NCBI GenBank assembly: GCA_044350215.1
Contig: JBILIB010000026.1
Span: 1-21,349 of the forward strand
Length of the DNA: 21,349 bases
Direction of reading: 5' to 3'
Source of the DNA: Acidimicrobilacustris sp044350215
GTDB taxonomy: Bacteria; Actinomycetota; Acidimicrobiia; Acidimicrobiales; Acidimicrobilacustridaceae
Shown piece after piece: positions 14,825-21,349 of the stretch (position 1 is its first letter; each line of letters begins with the position of its first letter). The translations under genes were made by a program, and so were the position numbers. The notes beneath the pieces were generated by a model, which saw only the letters and a list, made by a program, of their open reading frames with translations, ran no database searches and was not told where the DNA came from.

Positions 14825-17671
14825 TCAGCGTTCGGTATCGAGGATCTGAGAGTTGGACTTCTCGACGTTGGGCCGCTTCGCCGCTTTCTGGGCGGCCTTC
14901 GACTGACCCGCACCCACAGTTCGCGTTGTCATCGGATCAGGCTTCTTGGCCCGGGATTTGGCACTCTTTTTGGCCGTGGCCTTCTTTTTCGCGGCCTTCT
15001 TTACGGACTTCTTGGCCGCTTTTTTGGCCGCCGGCCCGCCGTTTTCGGCGATGTAGACACGCCGGTCCTGAAGAAGTTCCGCCCCGCGCTCGGGACTCAG
15101 TGTTTCAGGGACATCGCCGACTCGAAGCGAGGCATTGGTCTCGCCGTCAGTCACGTAGGGACCGAACTTTCCGTCCTTGATCAACATGGGTCGACCCGAA
15201 GCGGGGTCGATACCAAGATCGGCCAATGGAGGCTTCGGCGCTCGCTTGCCGAACCGCCGCGGCTCAGCAAAGAGTGCGAGCGCGTTTTCGAAGGTGACAA
15301 CGAGCAGCTGCTCTTCAGAGTCAAGACTGCGGGTATCAGGCTTCTCGGCATCGCCTTCATCGCCCTTGGTCAGGTACGGACCGAACTTGCCGTTCTGGGC
15401 CCGGATGGCTTTGCCGGTTTCGGGATCGTTACCCAGCACCTTCGGGAACGAAAGTAACTCCAGACCTTGTTCGAGCGTGACCTCATACGGGTCCATCGAC
15501 TTAAACAACGATGCACGACGCGGTTTGCCATCGGGATCGTCTTCGAGTTCACCAAGTTGTACGTACGGGCCGAAACGACCGCTCATCACGAAAACGGTCA
15601 GCCCGGTTTCGGGATCTTCACCGATCGGCTTACCGCCCTTCGGCATTGCCAGCAGTTCAAGTGCAACGGCAACGGTGAGATCGGCGGGGGGCAAGTTGTC
15701 GGGTACTGACGCGGTGTCGTCGCCGCGCTGCACATAGGGCCCGAACTTTCCGGGCTTGGCGATGACGGGCATTCCGTTGTGATCGTCACCCAATAAGAAC
15801 GTATTAATCGCGGCCGCATCGATTTCCGGAAGACGTTCGGTGACAAGATCACGCAAACCGTCTTTGCGTTCACCATCAACCATCGGTCCGAAATAAAAAT
15901 CGGCAAGCGTTTCAACACTGTTCGCGTCGCCGTTGGAAATTCGATCGAGAATTGCTTCAAGGTTGGCGGTGAAGTCGTAATCCACGAGTTCAGCGAAATG
16001 CTGTTCGAGAAGCGTTGTCACTGCGAATGCATTCCAACTGGGAACGAGGGCAGAACCCTTCTTCCAGACGTAACCACGGCCCTGGATGGTTTCCATAATC
16101 GAGGCGTAGGTAGAAGGACGGCCAACGCCGAGTTCCTCCATCTTTCCGACAAGCGATGCTTCAGTGAAGCGAGCCGGCGGTTTGGTGGCGTGACCTTCTG
16201 GTGTGATCTCGGTTGCATCGAGACCATCGCCGACCTTCAACTGCGGAAGTCGACGTTCGGTGTCGTCATCGTTTTCCGTATCGGTGTCGTCGGTACGCCA
16301 GTCTTCGACCTGCATCCAGCCGCGTTCAGTAATGACCGTGCCCGCCGCAGAGAACTCAGCATCGCGGCCGCTTGCAGTAAGCGAACCGAGTCGAACAGTG
16401 ACGGTCTCGCCAATGGCGTCGATCATCTGCGACGCAACAGTGCGCTGCCAAATGATTTCGTAAAGGCGAGCTTCGCCAGGCGGAACTTCGTTGCGAACTT
16501 CTTCAGGCCGACGGAAACGATCGCCAGCGGGCCGAATCGCTTCATGTGCTTCTTGAGCGTTCGCAGCCTTCTTGCCCCACGTCCGCGGCTTGCCTTCAAT
16601 CGCCGACGCGCCGTAACGCTCAGTGATCTCGTGCTTGGCGGCGGCAATTGCTGCGGCAGAGAGACTCGAAGAATCAGTTCGCATGTAGGTGATGTAGCCC
16701 TGCTGATAGAGGCTCTGGGCCATCGACATGACCTGCTTGGCCGACACCTTGAGGCGACGACCGGCAACCTGCTGCAGCGTCGAGGTAGTGAACGGAGCAA
16801 ACGGGCGCTTGCGATAAGGCTTGGATTCAACACTGCGAACAGAGAACGGTGACGTCTGCAGTTCGGCAGCGAGCGCACGAACTGTTTCTTCATTGAGGAT
16901 GATGCGGTCGTCGCGAGTCAGCGCGCCGTCGTCATTGAAATCGTTTCCGGTTGCAACGCGCATGCCATCGAGTGCAATGAGCCTGGCTCCGAATGGAATC
17001 GGTTCCGATGACGCAGCGAAGACGCCCTTTATGTCCCACCAGTCGGCGGAAACGAACGCCATGATCTCTCGTTCGCGTTCCACAACAAGACGCGTGGCAA
17101 CGCTCTGCACTCGACCAGCCGACAATCCGCGGTTGACCTTCTTCCACAAAACCTGTGAAAGGTCATAACCAGCGAGGCGATCAAGAAGTCGACGCGTTTC
17201 TTGAGCATCGACAAGCAACTGATCGAGTTCACGCGGATTAGCAAACGCTTCACGGATTGCTGGCGCAGTGATCTCATGGAACACCATGCGATACACCGGC
17301 ATGTCCTTCGGCGGCTTCAAAACCTGCAACAGATGCCACGCGATGGCTTCGCCTTCGCGATCCTCATCGGTTGCGAGATAGAGCGCATCAGCGTTCTTCA
17401 GTGCACGACGAAGTTCGGCAACTGTGTCCTTCTTCTTGTCGTACACCTTGTAATAGGGCTTGAAGTCGTCATCGGGATCAATACCCAGGTACGACCACCA
17501 CTCCTTCTGTTTGCCCTCGGGAAGCTCTTTCGCTTTGGAAACGAGATCTCGGATGTGGCCAACAGACGCGATAACGGTCGGCGAAGCGCCACCGGTGTCC
17601 TCGCCGCGGAGGAATTCGGTGATCTTCTTCGCCTTGGTGGGCGATTCGACAATGACGAGGGGACCGGCCAT
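14825..17671 (-). CDS. topA: DNA topoisomerase I
   Basis: This type IA enzyme relaxes negative supercoils. The TOPRIM domain opens with V-I-V-E-S-P-T-K-A (Glu 9) and contains T-D-E-D-R-E-G-E (Asp 102, Asp 104). The active-site tyrosine is Tyr 329 in I-T-Y-M-R-T-D-S. The C-terminal third has four related G-(K/R)-F-G-P-Y repeats (TopoI_C type, last near residue 835) and ends in a lysine/alanine-rich tail from about residue 875, replacing the zinc fingers of E. coli, as usual in actinobacteria. Length is 948 residues. The frame extends upstream, but M-A-G-P-L-V-I-V-E-S at 17671 is the conserved N-terminus. No ribosome site precedes it, and a TTGACA/CATTGT promoter ends 8 nt before it, so the mRNA is probably leaderless. 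Confidence 0.96.
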   Translation of the reverse strand: MAGPLVIVESPTKAKKITEFLRGEDTGGASPTVIASVGHIRDLVSKAKELPEGKQKEWWSYLGIDPDDDFKPYYKVYDKKKDTVAELRRALKNADALYLATDEDREGEAIAWHLLQVLKPPKDMPVYRMVFHEITAPAIREAFANPRELDQLLVDAQETRRLLDRLAGYDLSQVLWKKVNRGLSAGRVQSVATRLVVEREREIMAFVSADWWDIKGVFAASSEPIPFGARLIALDGMRVATGNDFNDDGALTRDDRIILNEETVRALAAELQTSPFSVRSVESKPYRKRPFAPFTTSTLQQVAGRRLKVSAKQVMSMAQSLYQQGYITYMRTDSSSLSAAAIAAAKHEITERYGASAIEGKPRTWGKKAANAQEAHEAIRPAGDRFRRPEEVRNEVPPGEARLYEIIWQRTVASQMIDAIGETVTVRLGSLTASGRDAEFSAAGTVITERGWMQVEDWRTDDTDTENDDDTERRLPQLKVGDGLDATEITPEGHATKPPARFTEASLVGKMEELGVGRPSTYASIMETIQGRGYVWKKGSALVPSWNAFAVTTLLEQHFAELVDYDFTANLEAILDRISNGDANSVETLADFYFGPMVDGERKDGLRDLVTERLPEIDAAAINTFLLGDDHNGMPVIAKPGKFGPYVQRGDDTASVPDNLPPADLTVAVALELLAMPKGGKPIGEDPETGLTVFVMSGRFGPYVQLGELEDDPDGKPRRASLFKSMDPYEVTLEQGLELLSFPKVLGNDPETGKAIRAQNGKFGPYLTKGDEGDAEKPDTRSLDSEEQLLVVTFENALALFAEPRRFGKRAPKPPLADLGIDPASGRPMLIKDGKFGPYVTDGETNASLRVGDVPETLSPERGAELLQDRRVYIAENGGPAAKKAAKKSVKKAAKKKATAKKSAKSRAKKPDPMTTRTVGAGQSKAAQKAAKRPNVEKSNSQILDTER

Positions 17672-17679
17672 GGAGGGAC

Positions 17680-17709
17680 ACAATGAGACCCGTTTGGCGG
17701 CTCTGTCAA
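17680..17709 (-). promoter_or_regulatory. Candidate topA promoter (leaderless)
   Basis: On the minus strand a perfect -35 TTGACA (17704-17709) is followed after 18 nt by CATTGT (17680-17685), a 3/6 match to TATAAT. The -10 ends 8 nt before the ATG at 17671, so transcription would start at or next to the start codon. This agrees with the absence of a ribosome site. Confidence 0.45.
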
Positions 17710-17733
17710 TCACAGTCTTTGGAACCATGGTCG

Positions 17734-17758
17734 CGGGGACCCCCTTAGGGGGTCCCCG
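17734..17758. repeat. Perfect 11-bp-arm palindrome with adjacent T-tract
   Basis: Arms CGGGGACCCCC (17734-17744) and GGGGGTCCCCG (17748-17758) flank a 3-nt centre. On the plus strand a GATTTTTCTT tract follows (17758-17767), which gives the form of an intrinsic terminator pointing to the cupin gene. No plus-strand gene precedes it, so it would only stop antisense transcripts from the topA region. It equally could be an operator between the two divergent promoters. Confidence 0.7.
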
Positions 17759-17765
17759 ATTTTTC

Positions 17766-17774
17766 TTATCCACA
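17766..17774 (+). promoter_or_regulatory. Perfect DnaA-box 9-mer
   Basis: TTATCCACA matches the strong DnaA box of E. coli oriC (TTATNCACA). It lies between the palindrome and the cupin promoter, in the topA divergent region. I saw no second box nearby, so this is not an origin; it may be a DnaA-responsive site or a chance match. Confidence 0.4.
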
Positions 17775-17808
17775 ACCCCATTTCTCAGTCCTGAGCGGGC
17801 ATTTCGGC

Positions 17809-17814
17809 CATACT
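17809..17814 (+). promoter_or_regulatory. Candidate -10 of the cupin gene (leaderless)
   Basis: CATACT (4/6 to TATAAT) ends 6 nt before the GTG at 17821. No ribosome site is present, which suggests a leaderless transcript. No convincing -35 hexamer was found. Confidence 0.4.
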
Positions 17815-17820
17815 CAGCCC

Positions 17821-18231
17821 GTGACACCTACCGCGGAAAACCCCCCTTCGAACGACGACACCCTTCGCCCCCTCGGCGAGGCCGGAACCGGCGAACGTCG
17901 CCCCTGGGGTGAGTTCGTGATCCTCGACGACGGACCGGCTGCCAAGGTCAAGCGCATCACTGTCGAGCCTGGTCAACGACTGTCCTACCAATCGCACGAC
18001 AAGCGGTCTGAACACTGGATCGTTGTCGAAGGCACTGCCATCGTCACTCTCAACGATGTCGATCACACCGTGCCCGCAGGCCGCACAATCGAAATTCCTG
18101 TTCACACGAAACACCGAGTTCGCAACGACAGCACCGCGCCAGTCGTGTTCATCGAAGTGCAGACTGGCACCTACTTCGGCGAAGACGACATCTTCCGCTA
18201 CGAAGACGACTACGGAAGAGCAGGTTCCTGA
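17821..18231 (+). CDS. Phosphomannose isomerase type II C-terminal-like cupin
   Basis: The 136-residue protein is a stand-alone cupin matching the C-terminal isomerase domain of type II mannose-6-phosphate isomerase / mannose-1-phosphate guanylyltransferase. It has R-P-W-G-E-F (residues 27-32), K-V-K-R-I-T-V-E-P-G-Q-R-L-S-Y-Q-S-H (the second residue run ending in a metal-binding His), R-S-E-H-W-I-V-V-E-G-T-A, and the C-terminal I-E-V-Q-T-G-T-Y-F-G-E-D-D-I-F-R. The guanylyltransferase half is missing. Mannose-6-phosphate/fructose-6-phosphate interconversion is the family role, but single-domain members are not proof of it. It starts with GTG at 17821, probably leaderless, and its stop shares one base with the next start (TGATG). 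Confidence 0.87.
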   Translation: MTPTAENPPSNDDTLRPLGEAGTGERRPWGEFVILDDGPAAKVKRITVEPGQRLSYQSHDKRSEHWIVVEGTAIVTLNDVDHTVPAGRTIEIPVHTKHRVRNDSTAPVVFIEVQTGTYFGEDDIFRYEDDYGRAGS

Positions 18232-19463
18232 TGGACTTCGCACTCAGCCCGCGCGCAGCAGATCTACAACAACGTCTGCTCGCGTTCATGGAAGAAGTTG
18301 TCATCCCTGCCGAGCCAGTGTTCGCCGAGGAAATGCGCGCATCAGGCGATCCGCACTTCCACCCGCACGTCATGGAAGACCTCAAAGCCGAGGCGAAGAA
18401 GCGCGGGCTCTGGAATCTGTTCATGCCACACGTGACCGAATGGACACCTGAACCGGTTTCGAACGTTGACTACGCGCCACTTGCCGAGATCACTGGTCGC
18501 AGTCCTCTCGGGCCCGAATCAGTGAACTCTGCTGCGCCCGATACCGGCAACATGGAAATCCTTGCGCTGTTCGGAACACCCGAACAAAAAGATCGTTGGC
18601 TGGTCCCGCTGCTTGAAGGCGAAATTCGTTCATGTTTCGCCATGACCGAACCCGATGTTGCATCGAGCGACGCGCGCAACATCAGTCTGAGCATCGTTCG
18701 AGAAGGCGACGACTACGTCCTAAACGGTAGTAAATGGTGGATTTCTGGGGCTGCGAACCCTCGCTGTCGCGTTGCCATCGTGATGGGAAAGACCGATCCA
18801 TCGGCTCCCACCTACACGCAACAATCCATGGTGCTTGTTCCCATGGATACGCCAGGCCTCACCATTGTTCGCGACCTCATGGTGTTTGGTTACAACGACC
18901 GTGAAGGCCATTGCGAGCTTCGTTTCGACAATGTTCGCGTCCCCGTTTCAAATCTTCTTGGCGAAGAGGGAAGCGGCTTCGCGCTCGCTCAGGCCCGACT
19001 TGGTCCCGGTCGCATCCATCACTGCATGCGCTGCATCGGCATTGCCGAACGCGCCCTTGAACTTATGTGTCGTCGCGTCACTGATCGCGTCGCGTTCGGA
19101 AAGCCCCTTGCGCAACAGGGTGTGATTCAGGAGTGGATCGCCGATTCACGTATCGAAATCGAACAAGCACGTTTGCTCACGATGAAGGCAGCGTGGCTCA
19201 TGGACACTGTCGGCAACAAGGGTGCACGCACAGAAATTTCTGCCATCAAGGTTGTCGCACCCAATGTTGCGCTCGCCGTTGTCGATCGCGCCATACAGGC
19301 GCACGGTGGTGGTGGCGTATCACAGGATTTCCCATTGGCGGGAATGTGGGCTGGTCTCCGCACACTTCGATTCGCCGATGGTCCCGACGAGGTTCATCGC
19401 ATGCAGCTCGCACGCCGAGAACTCGGTCGCTACATCGAAACTGGCGATTCCAAGCCCACCTGA
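18231..19463 (+). CDS. Acyl-CoA dehydrogenase (ACAD10/11-like)
   Basis: This FAD enzyme introduces the alpha-beta double bond into acyl-CoA. The 410-residue protein has the flavin/substrate signature A-M-T-E-P-D-V-A-S-S-D-A (residues 137-148), a W-W-I-S-G-A segment, R-V-A-F-G-K-P-L in the C-terminal helical domain and A-I-Q-A-H-G-G-G-G-V-S-Q-D. The region of the catalytic base reads D-G-P-D-E-V-H (383-389), the pattern of the long-chain ACAD10/11-like branch rather than the Y-E-G-T of MCAD. The exact acyl substrate is unknown. Its ATG overlaps the cupin stop by 1 nt, so the two are translationally coupled. It converges on nhaA with a 38-nt gap lacking a clear terminator. Confidence 0.93.
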   Translation: MDFALSPRAADLQQRLLAFMEEVVIPAEPVFAEEMRASGDPHFHPHVMEDLKAEAKKRGLWNLFMPHVTEWTPEPVSNVDYAPLAEITGRSPLGPESVNSAAPDTGNMEILALFGTPEQKDRWLVPLLEGEIRSCFAMTEPDVASSDARNISLSIVREGDDYVLNGSKWWISGAANPRCRVAIVMGKTDPSAPTYTQQSMVLVPMDTPGLTIVRDLMVFGYNDREGHCELRFDNVRVPVSNLLGEEGSGFALAQARLGPGRIHHCMRCIGIAERALELMCRRVTDRVAFGKPLAQQGVIQEWIADSRIEIEQARLLTMKAAWLMDTVGNKGARTEISAIKVVAPNVALAVVDRAIQAHGGGGVSQDFPLAGMWAGLRTLRFADGPDEVHRMQLARRELGRYIETGDSKPT

Positions 19464-19501
19464 GACAGTTTCCGCGACGCTCGTTACTCCACTATTTCGG
19501 C

Positions 19502-20935
19502 CTAACTCGGGCTTTTCGGGAGCAGAGTTGAATCAGGAATCGCATCGAAGAGTTCCGCGTTCTCCGCAGCCTCAATCGCGAGCTCTGCAGCACTGGATCG
19601 CTTCGCCGCAAGACTCAGTAACAACGCCGCCAGAATGCCTGCCACCGCTGAGGCGACCAAGACTCCGACTTTCGCCTCCTCGGTGAAAAGCGGATTGGTA
19701 AACGCAAGCTCGGTCACAAAGAGCGAAACGGTAAAGCCAATTCCCGCGGCCATTGCGATGCCAAGCAAATGAAGATTGGTGGCGCCACGAGGTCGACGAG
19801 CAATTCCAATCGCAATCGCAATCGTTGCTGCCCCGAAGACACCCACTGTTTTTCCAACAACGAGACCGAGTGCAACTCCCCATGTCACCGCAGAGCCCGC
19901 TGCAGTTCGGATCGATTCTGACGTCAACAAAATACCGGCATTGCAAAGCGCGAAAATTGGGATAACGACGTAACTCGTCCAAGGGAGCATGCGGTCAACC
20001 AAACGTTCACCAACTGGTACCGACTCCTTAATTAAGAACGAAGCTGCGGCGACATCGGCTGCGCTCAACTCCGATTGATTTTCGAGTCGATTGGCGATTG
20101 CCTCTGAATCGAGATCGGGCCTCAACGCATCTGTGGGAGTGAGGAAGCCCATCGCGACTCCGGCCACCGTTGCATGCACACCAGATTTCAACATGCAGTA
20201 CCAAACCACCACGCCCATCGCGAGGTACAACGGGCCATACCAAATACGGCGACGGCGCATCAGCCAAACAAGAACGAGTAACGCAATGGCTGCACCTAAC
20301 CAAACAAAACTCATTGACTTGCTGTAGAAGATCGCGATAACTGCGATAGCTCCAAGATCATCAGCGACAGCAAGAGAGAGCAAAAAGAGTTTCAATGCAA
20401 CCGGAACTCGATTCCCCAACAACGCAACTACCCCGACGGCAAAAGCAATATCCGTTGCCATCGGAATTCCCCATCCCTGGGACGCGTCTGTTCCTACATT
20501 GAAAGCGAAATAGATCAACGCTGGAACGATCATTCCGCCAAGAGCAGCAATGATCGGTAATGCTGCGGCCTTACGGTCGCGAAGTTCACCCTTTACCAAC
20601 TCACGCTTGATCTCGAGCCCGACCACAAAGAAGAAGAACGCCATCAATGCGTCATTGACAAATTCGTGCAGCGTGAGTTGAAACCCAACGGGTCCTGCAT
20701 CGAAAATGATCTCTGCATTCAGAAATGACGCGTAGGAGTCCTTCCATGGCGAGTTGGCCCAAATCAGCGCAATCACCGTGGCGGCAAGAAGCAAGATCCC
20801 GCTAGCGGCTTCAATCGCGAGGAATCGAGCTGCGGGACGGGCCAGTCGACGAGCCACAAAACGATCTGTCCCAAGCCAGGTGTGGCTCCACGGGTGGTTC
20901 TCGGTTAGTTCTTTGTCGGTCACTCGCACTCCCAT
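19502..20935 (-). CDS. nhaA: Na+/H+ antiporter NhaA
   Basis: This integral membrane antiporter exports Na+ in exchange for protons. The 477-residue protein has about 12 hydrophobic spans. The two unwound-helix motifs are present: M-A-T-D-I-A-F-A (Thr 161, Asp 162, equal to E. coli Thr132/Asp133) and V-A-D-D-L-G-A-I (Asp 192 and Asp 193, equal to the Asp163/Asp164 ion site). It is longer than E. coli NhaA by an N-terminal cytoplasmic extension of about 35 residues and an acidic C-terminal tail of about 30. The start is ATG at 20935; a GTG four codons later (20923) has the better ribosome site (GGGAG, 5 nt). It suggests a need for sodium handling and alkaline-pH tolerance. Confidence 0.95.
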   Translation of the reverse strand: MGVRVTDKELTENHPWSHTWLGTDRFVARRLARPAARFLAIEAASGILLLAATVIALIWANSPWKDSYASFLNAEIIFDAGPVGFQLTLHEFVNDALMAFFFFVVGLEIKRELVKGELRDRKAAALPIIAALGGMIVPALIYFAFNVGTDASQGWGIPMATDIAFAVGVVALLGNRVPVALKLFLLSLAVADDLGAIAVIAIFYSKSMSFVWLGAAIALLVLVWLMRRRRIWYGPLYLAMGVVVWYCMLKSGVHATVAGVAMGFLTPTDALRPDLDSEAIANRLENQSELSAADVAAASFLIKESVPVGERLVDRMLPWTSYVVIPIFALCNAGILLTSESIRTAAGSAVTWGVALGLVVGKTVGVFGAATIAIAIGIARRPRGATNLHLLGIAMAAGIGFTVSLFVTELAFTNPLFTEEAKVGVLVASAVAGILAALLLSLAAKRSSAAELAIEAAENAELFDAIPDSTLLPKSPS

Positions 20936-21005
20936 ACCCCCTGTCTATCCCGGCGACATCATCAACCGGTTTCTCAAATGTGACGTGCGTATTACATCTC
21001 GATCG

Positions 21006-21349
21006 TCATAGGGCGATGGACTGAATTGCCTCGGGGACTGATTCGAACACCGGAAGGATCTCAATCACTCTGGTGAGTTCCATGTCATGGAGCACAGAGG
21101 CTTCGGCTCGGGCCAACGCCAAGTCTCCGCCTCGGGATCGGGTGCGCTTCACGCCATCGAAGATCACGCCGAGTCCGGTCGGATCCAGCAGATCAACCCC
21201 AGCGAGGTCAAGAACGACTCGCGGCGTGTCGGTCGCAGACGTAACACGGATGAGTTCCTCTCGAAGCCGCGGTGCTGTCGACATATCGAGTTCGCCGACG
21301 ATCGAAATGACCACAACTCCGTCGACCGGGGCGGCTACAGCGAGATCAA
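21006..21349 (-). CDS. STAS-domain anti-sigma factor antagonist, N-terminus cut by window edge
   Basis: The readable part (about 113 residues) is a single STAS domain of the SpoIIAA/RsbV type: V-V-V-I-S-I-V-G-E-L-D-M-S-T-A near the N-terminus, V-V-L-D-L-A-G-V-D-L-L-D-P-T-G-L-G-V-I in the centre and a final amphipathic helix. Such proteins bind an anti-sigma kinase to free a sigma factor and are switched off by phosphorylation at the D-S-(S/T)-G motif. Here that motif is D-P-T-G, leaving only threonine as possible phosphate acceptor. A GTG at 21314 is an internal candidate start, but the frame stays open to the window end with plausible sequence. No kinase partner is visible within the window. 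It stops 70 nt upstream of nhaA. Confidence 0.85.
   Translation of the reverse strand, partial: DLAVAAPVDGVVVISIVGELDMSTAPRLREELIRVTSATDTPRVVLDLAGVDLLDPTGLGVIFDGVKRTRSRGGDLALARAEASVLHDMELTRVIEILPVFESVPEAIQSIAL

Noticed and set aside
17672..17827. Longer topA frame extending through the palindrome up to 17827
   Set aside because: The conserved TopA N-terminus begins at 17671, and the extra residues cross promoter-like and palindromic sequence.
19464..19501. Convergent gap between the acyl-CoA dehydrogenase and nhaA as a bidirectional terminator
   Set aside because: No stem of useful length or T-tract was found in the 38 nt.
1..21349. Very frequent GATCG/CGATC words across the window
   Set aside because: They fall mostly in coding sequence and are explained by codon choice for Asp, Ile, Arg and Ser. 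No ordered array or spacing was seen.

Overview
The window reads as ordinary chromosome from a GC-moderate actinobacterium. I infer the class Acidimicrobiia (Ilumatobacter-like), but no rRNA is present to prove it. The arguments are: a SigR/RsrA redox sigma and anti-sigma pair; a DUF2342 zincin-like metalloprotease beside tilS and hpt; a folE-folP-folB-folK-DUF2520-panC-coaX order that parallels the Mycobacterium tuberculosis Rv3600c-Rv3626c neighbourhood as I remember it; a topoisomerase I with TopoI_C-type repeats and a lysine-rich tail instead of zinc fingers; and frequent GTG/TTG starts with many ATGA overlaps. No insertion sequence, prophage, CRISPR array or rRNA was seen, and no stretch over 300 bases lacks a gene.

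Layout, right to left along the minus strand. After a truncated STAS-domain gene (21006-21349) and nhaA (19502-20935) comes a convergent plus-strand pair: a phosphomannose-isomerase-type cupin (17821-18231) and an acyl-CoA dehydrogenase (18231-19463). A divergent region of about 150 bp (17672-17820) separates this pair from topA. It holds a large perfect palindrome, a perfect DnaA-box 9-mer and candidate promoters for leaderless transcripts on both sides. From topA to the left edge all genes run on the minus strand: topA, an MFS permease, tmk, holB, tRNA-Thr, sigR, rsrA, a 44-residue membrane protein, the DUF2342 protease, tilS, hpt, folE, folP, a phosphatase-like protein, folB, folK, DUF2520, panC, nadB, nadC and coaX (cut by the window edge).

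Function. The left 7.5 kb is a cofactor cluster: four folate genes, pantothenate synthesis and CoA entry (panC, coaX, possibly DUF2520 as ketopantoate reductase), and two NAD genes (nadB, nadC). The middle is DNA precursor, replication and tRNA upkeep (tmk, holB, tilS, hpt, topA) plus a thiol-stress switch (sigR-rsrA).

The most interesting points are: (1) sigR starts 3 nt after the 3' end of a tRNA-Thr gene, so tRNA processing itself may create a near-leaderless sigR mRNA; (2) a good match to the SigR promoter consensus sits 33 nt upstream of folE, linking the redox sigma factor to the cofactor operon; (3) the phosphatase-like protein inside the folate operon has lost its catalytic cysteine; (4) an overlooked small membrane protein lies directly after rsrA; (5) the palindrome/DnaA-box region lies between topA and the cupin gene.
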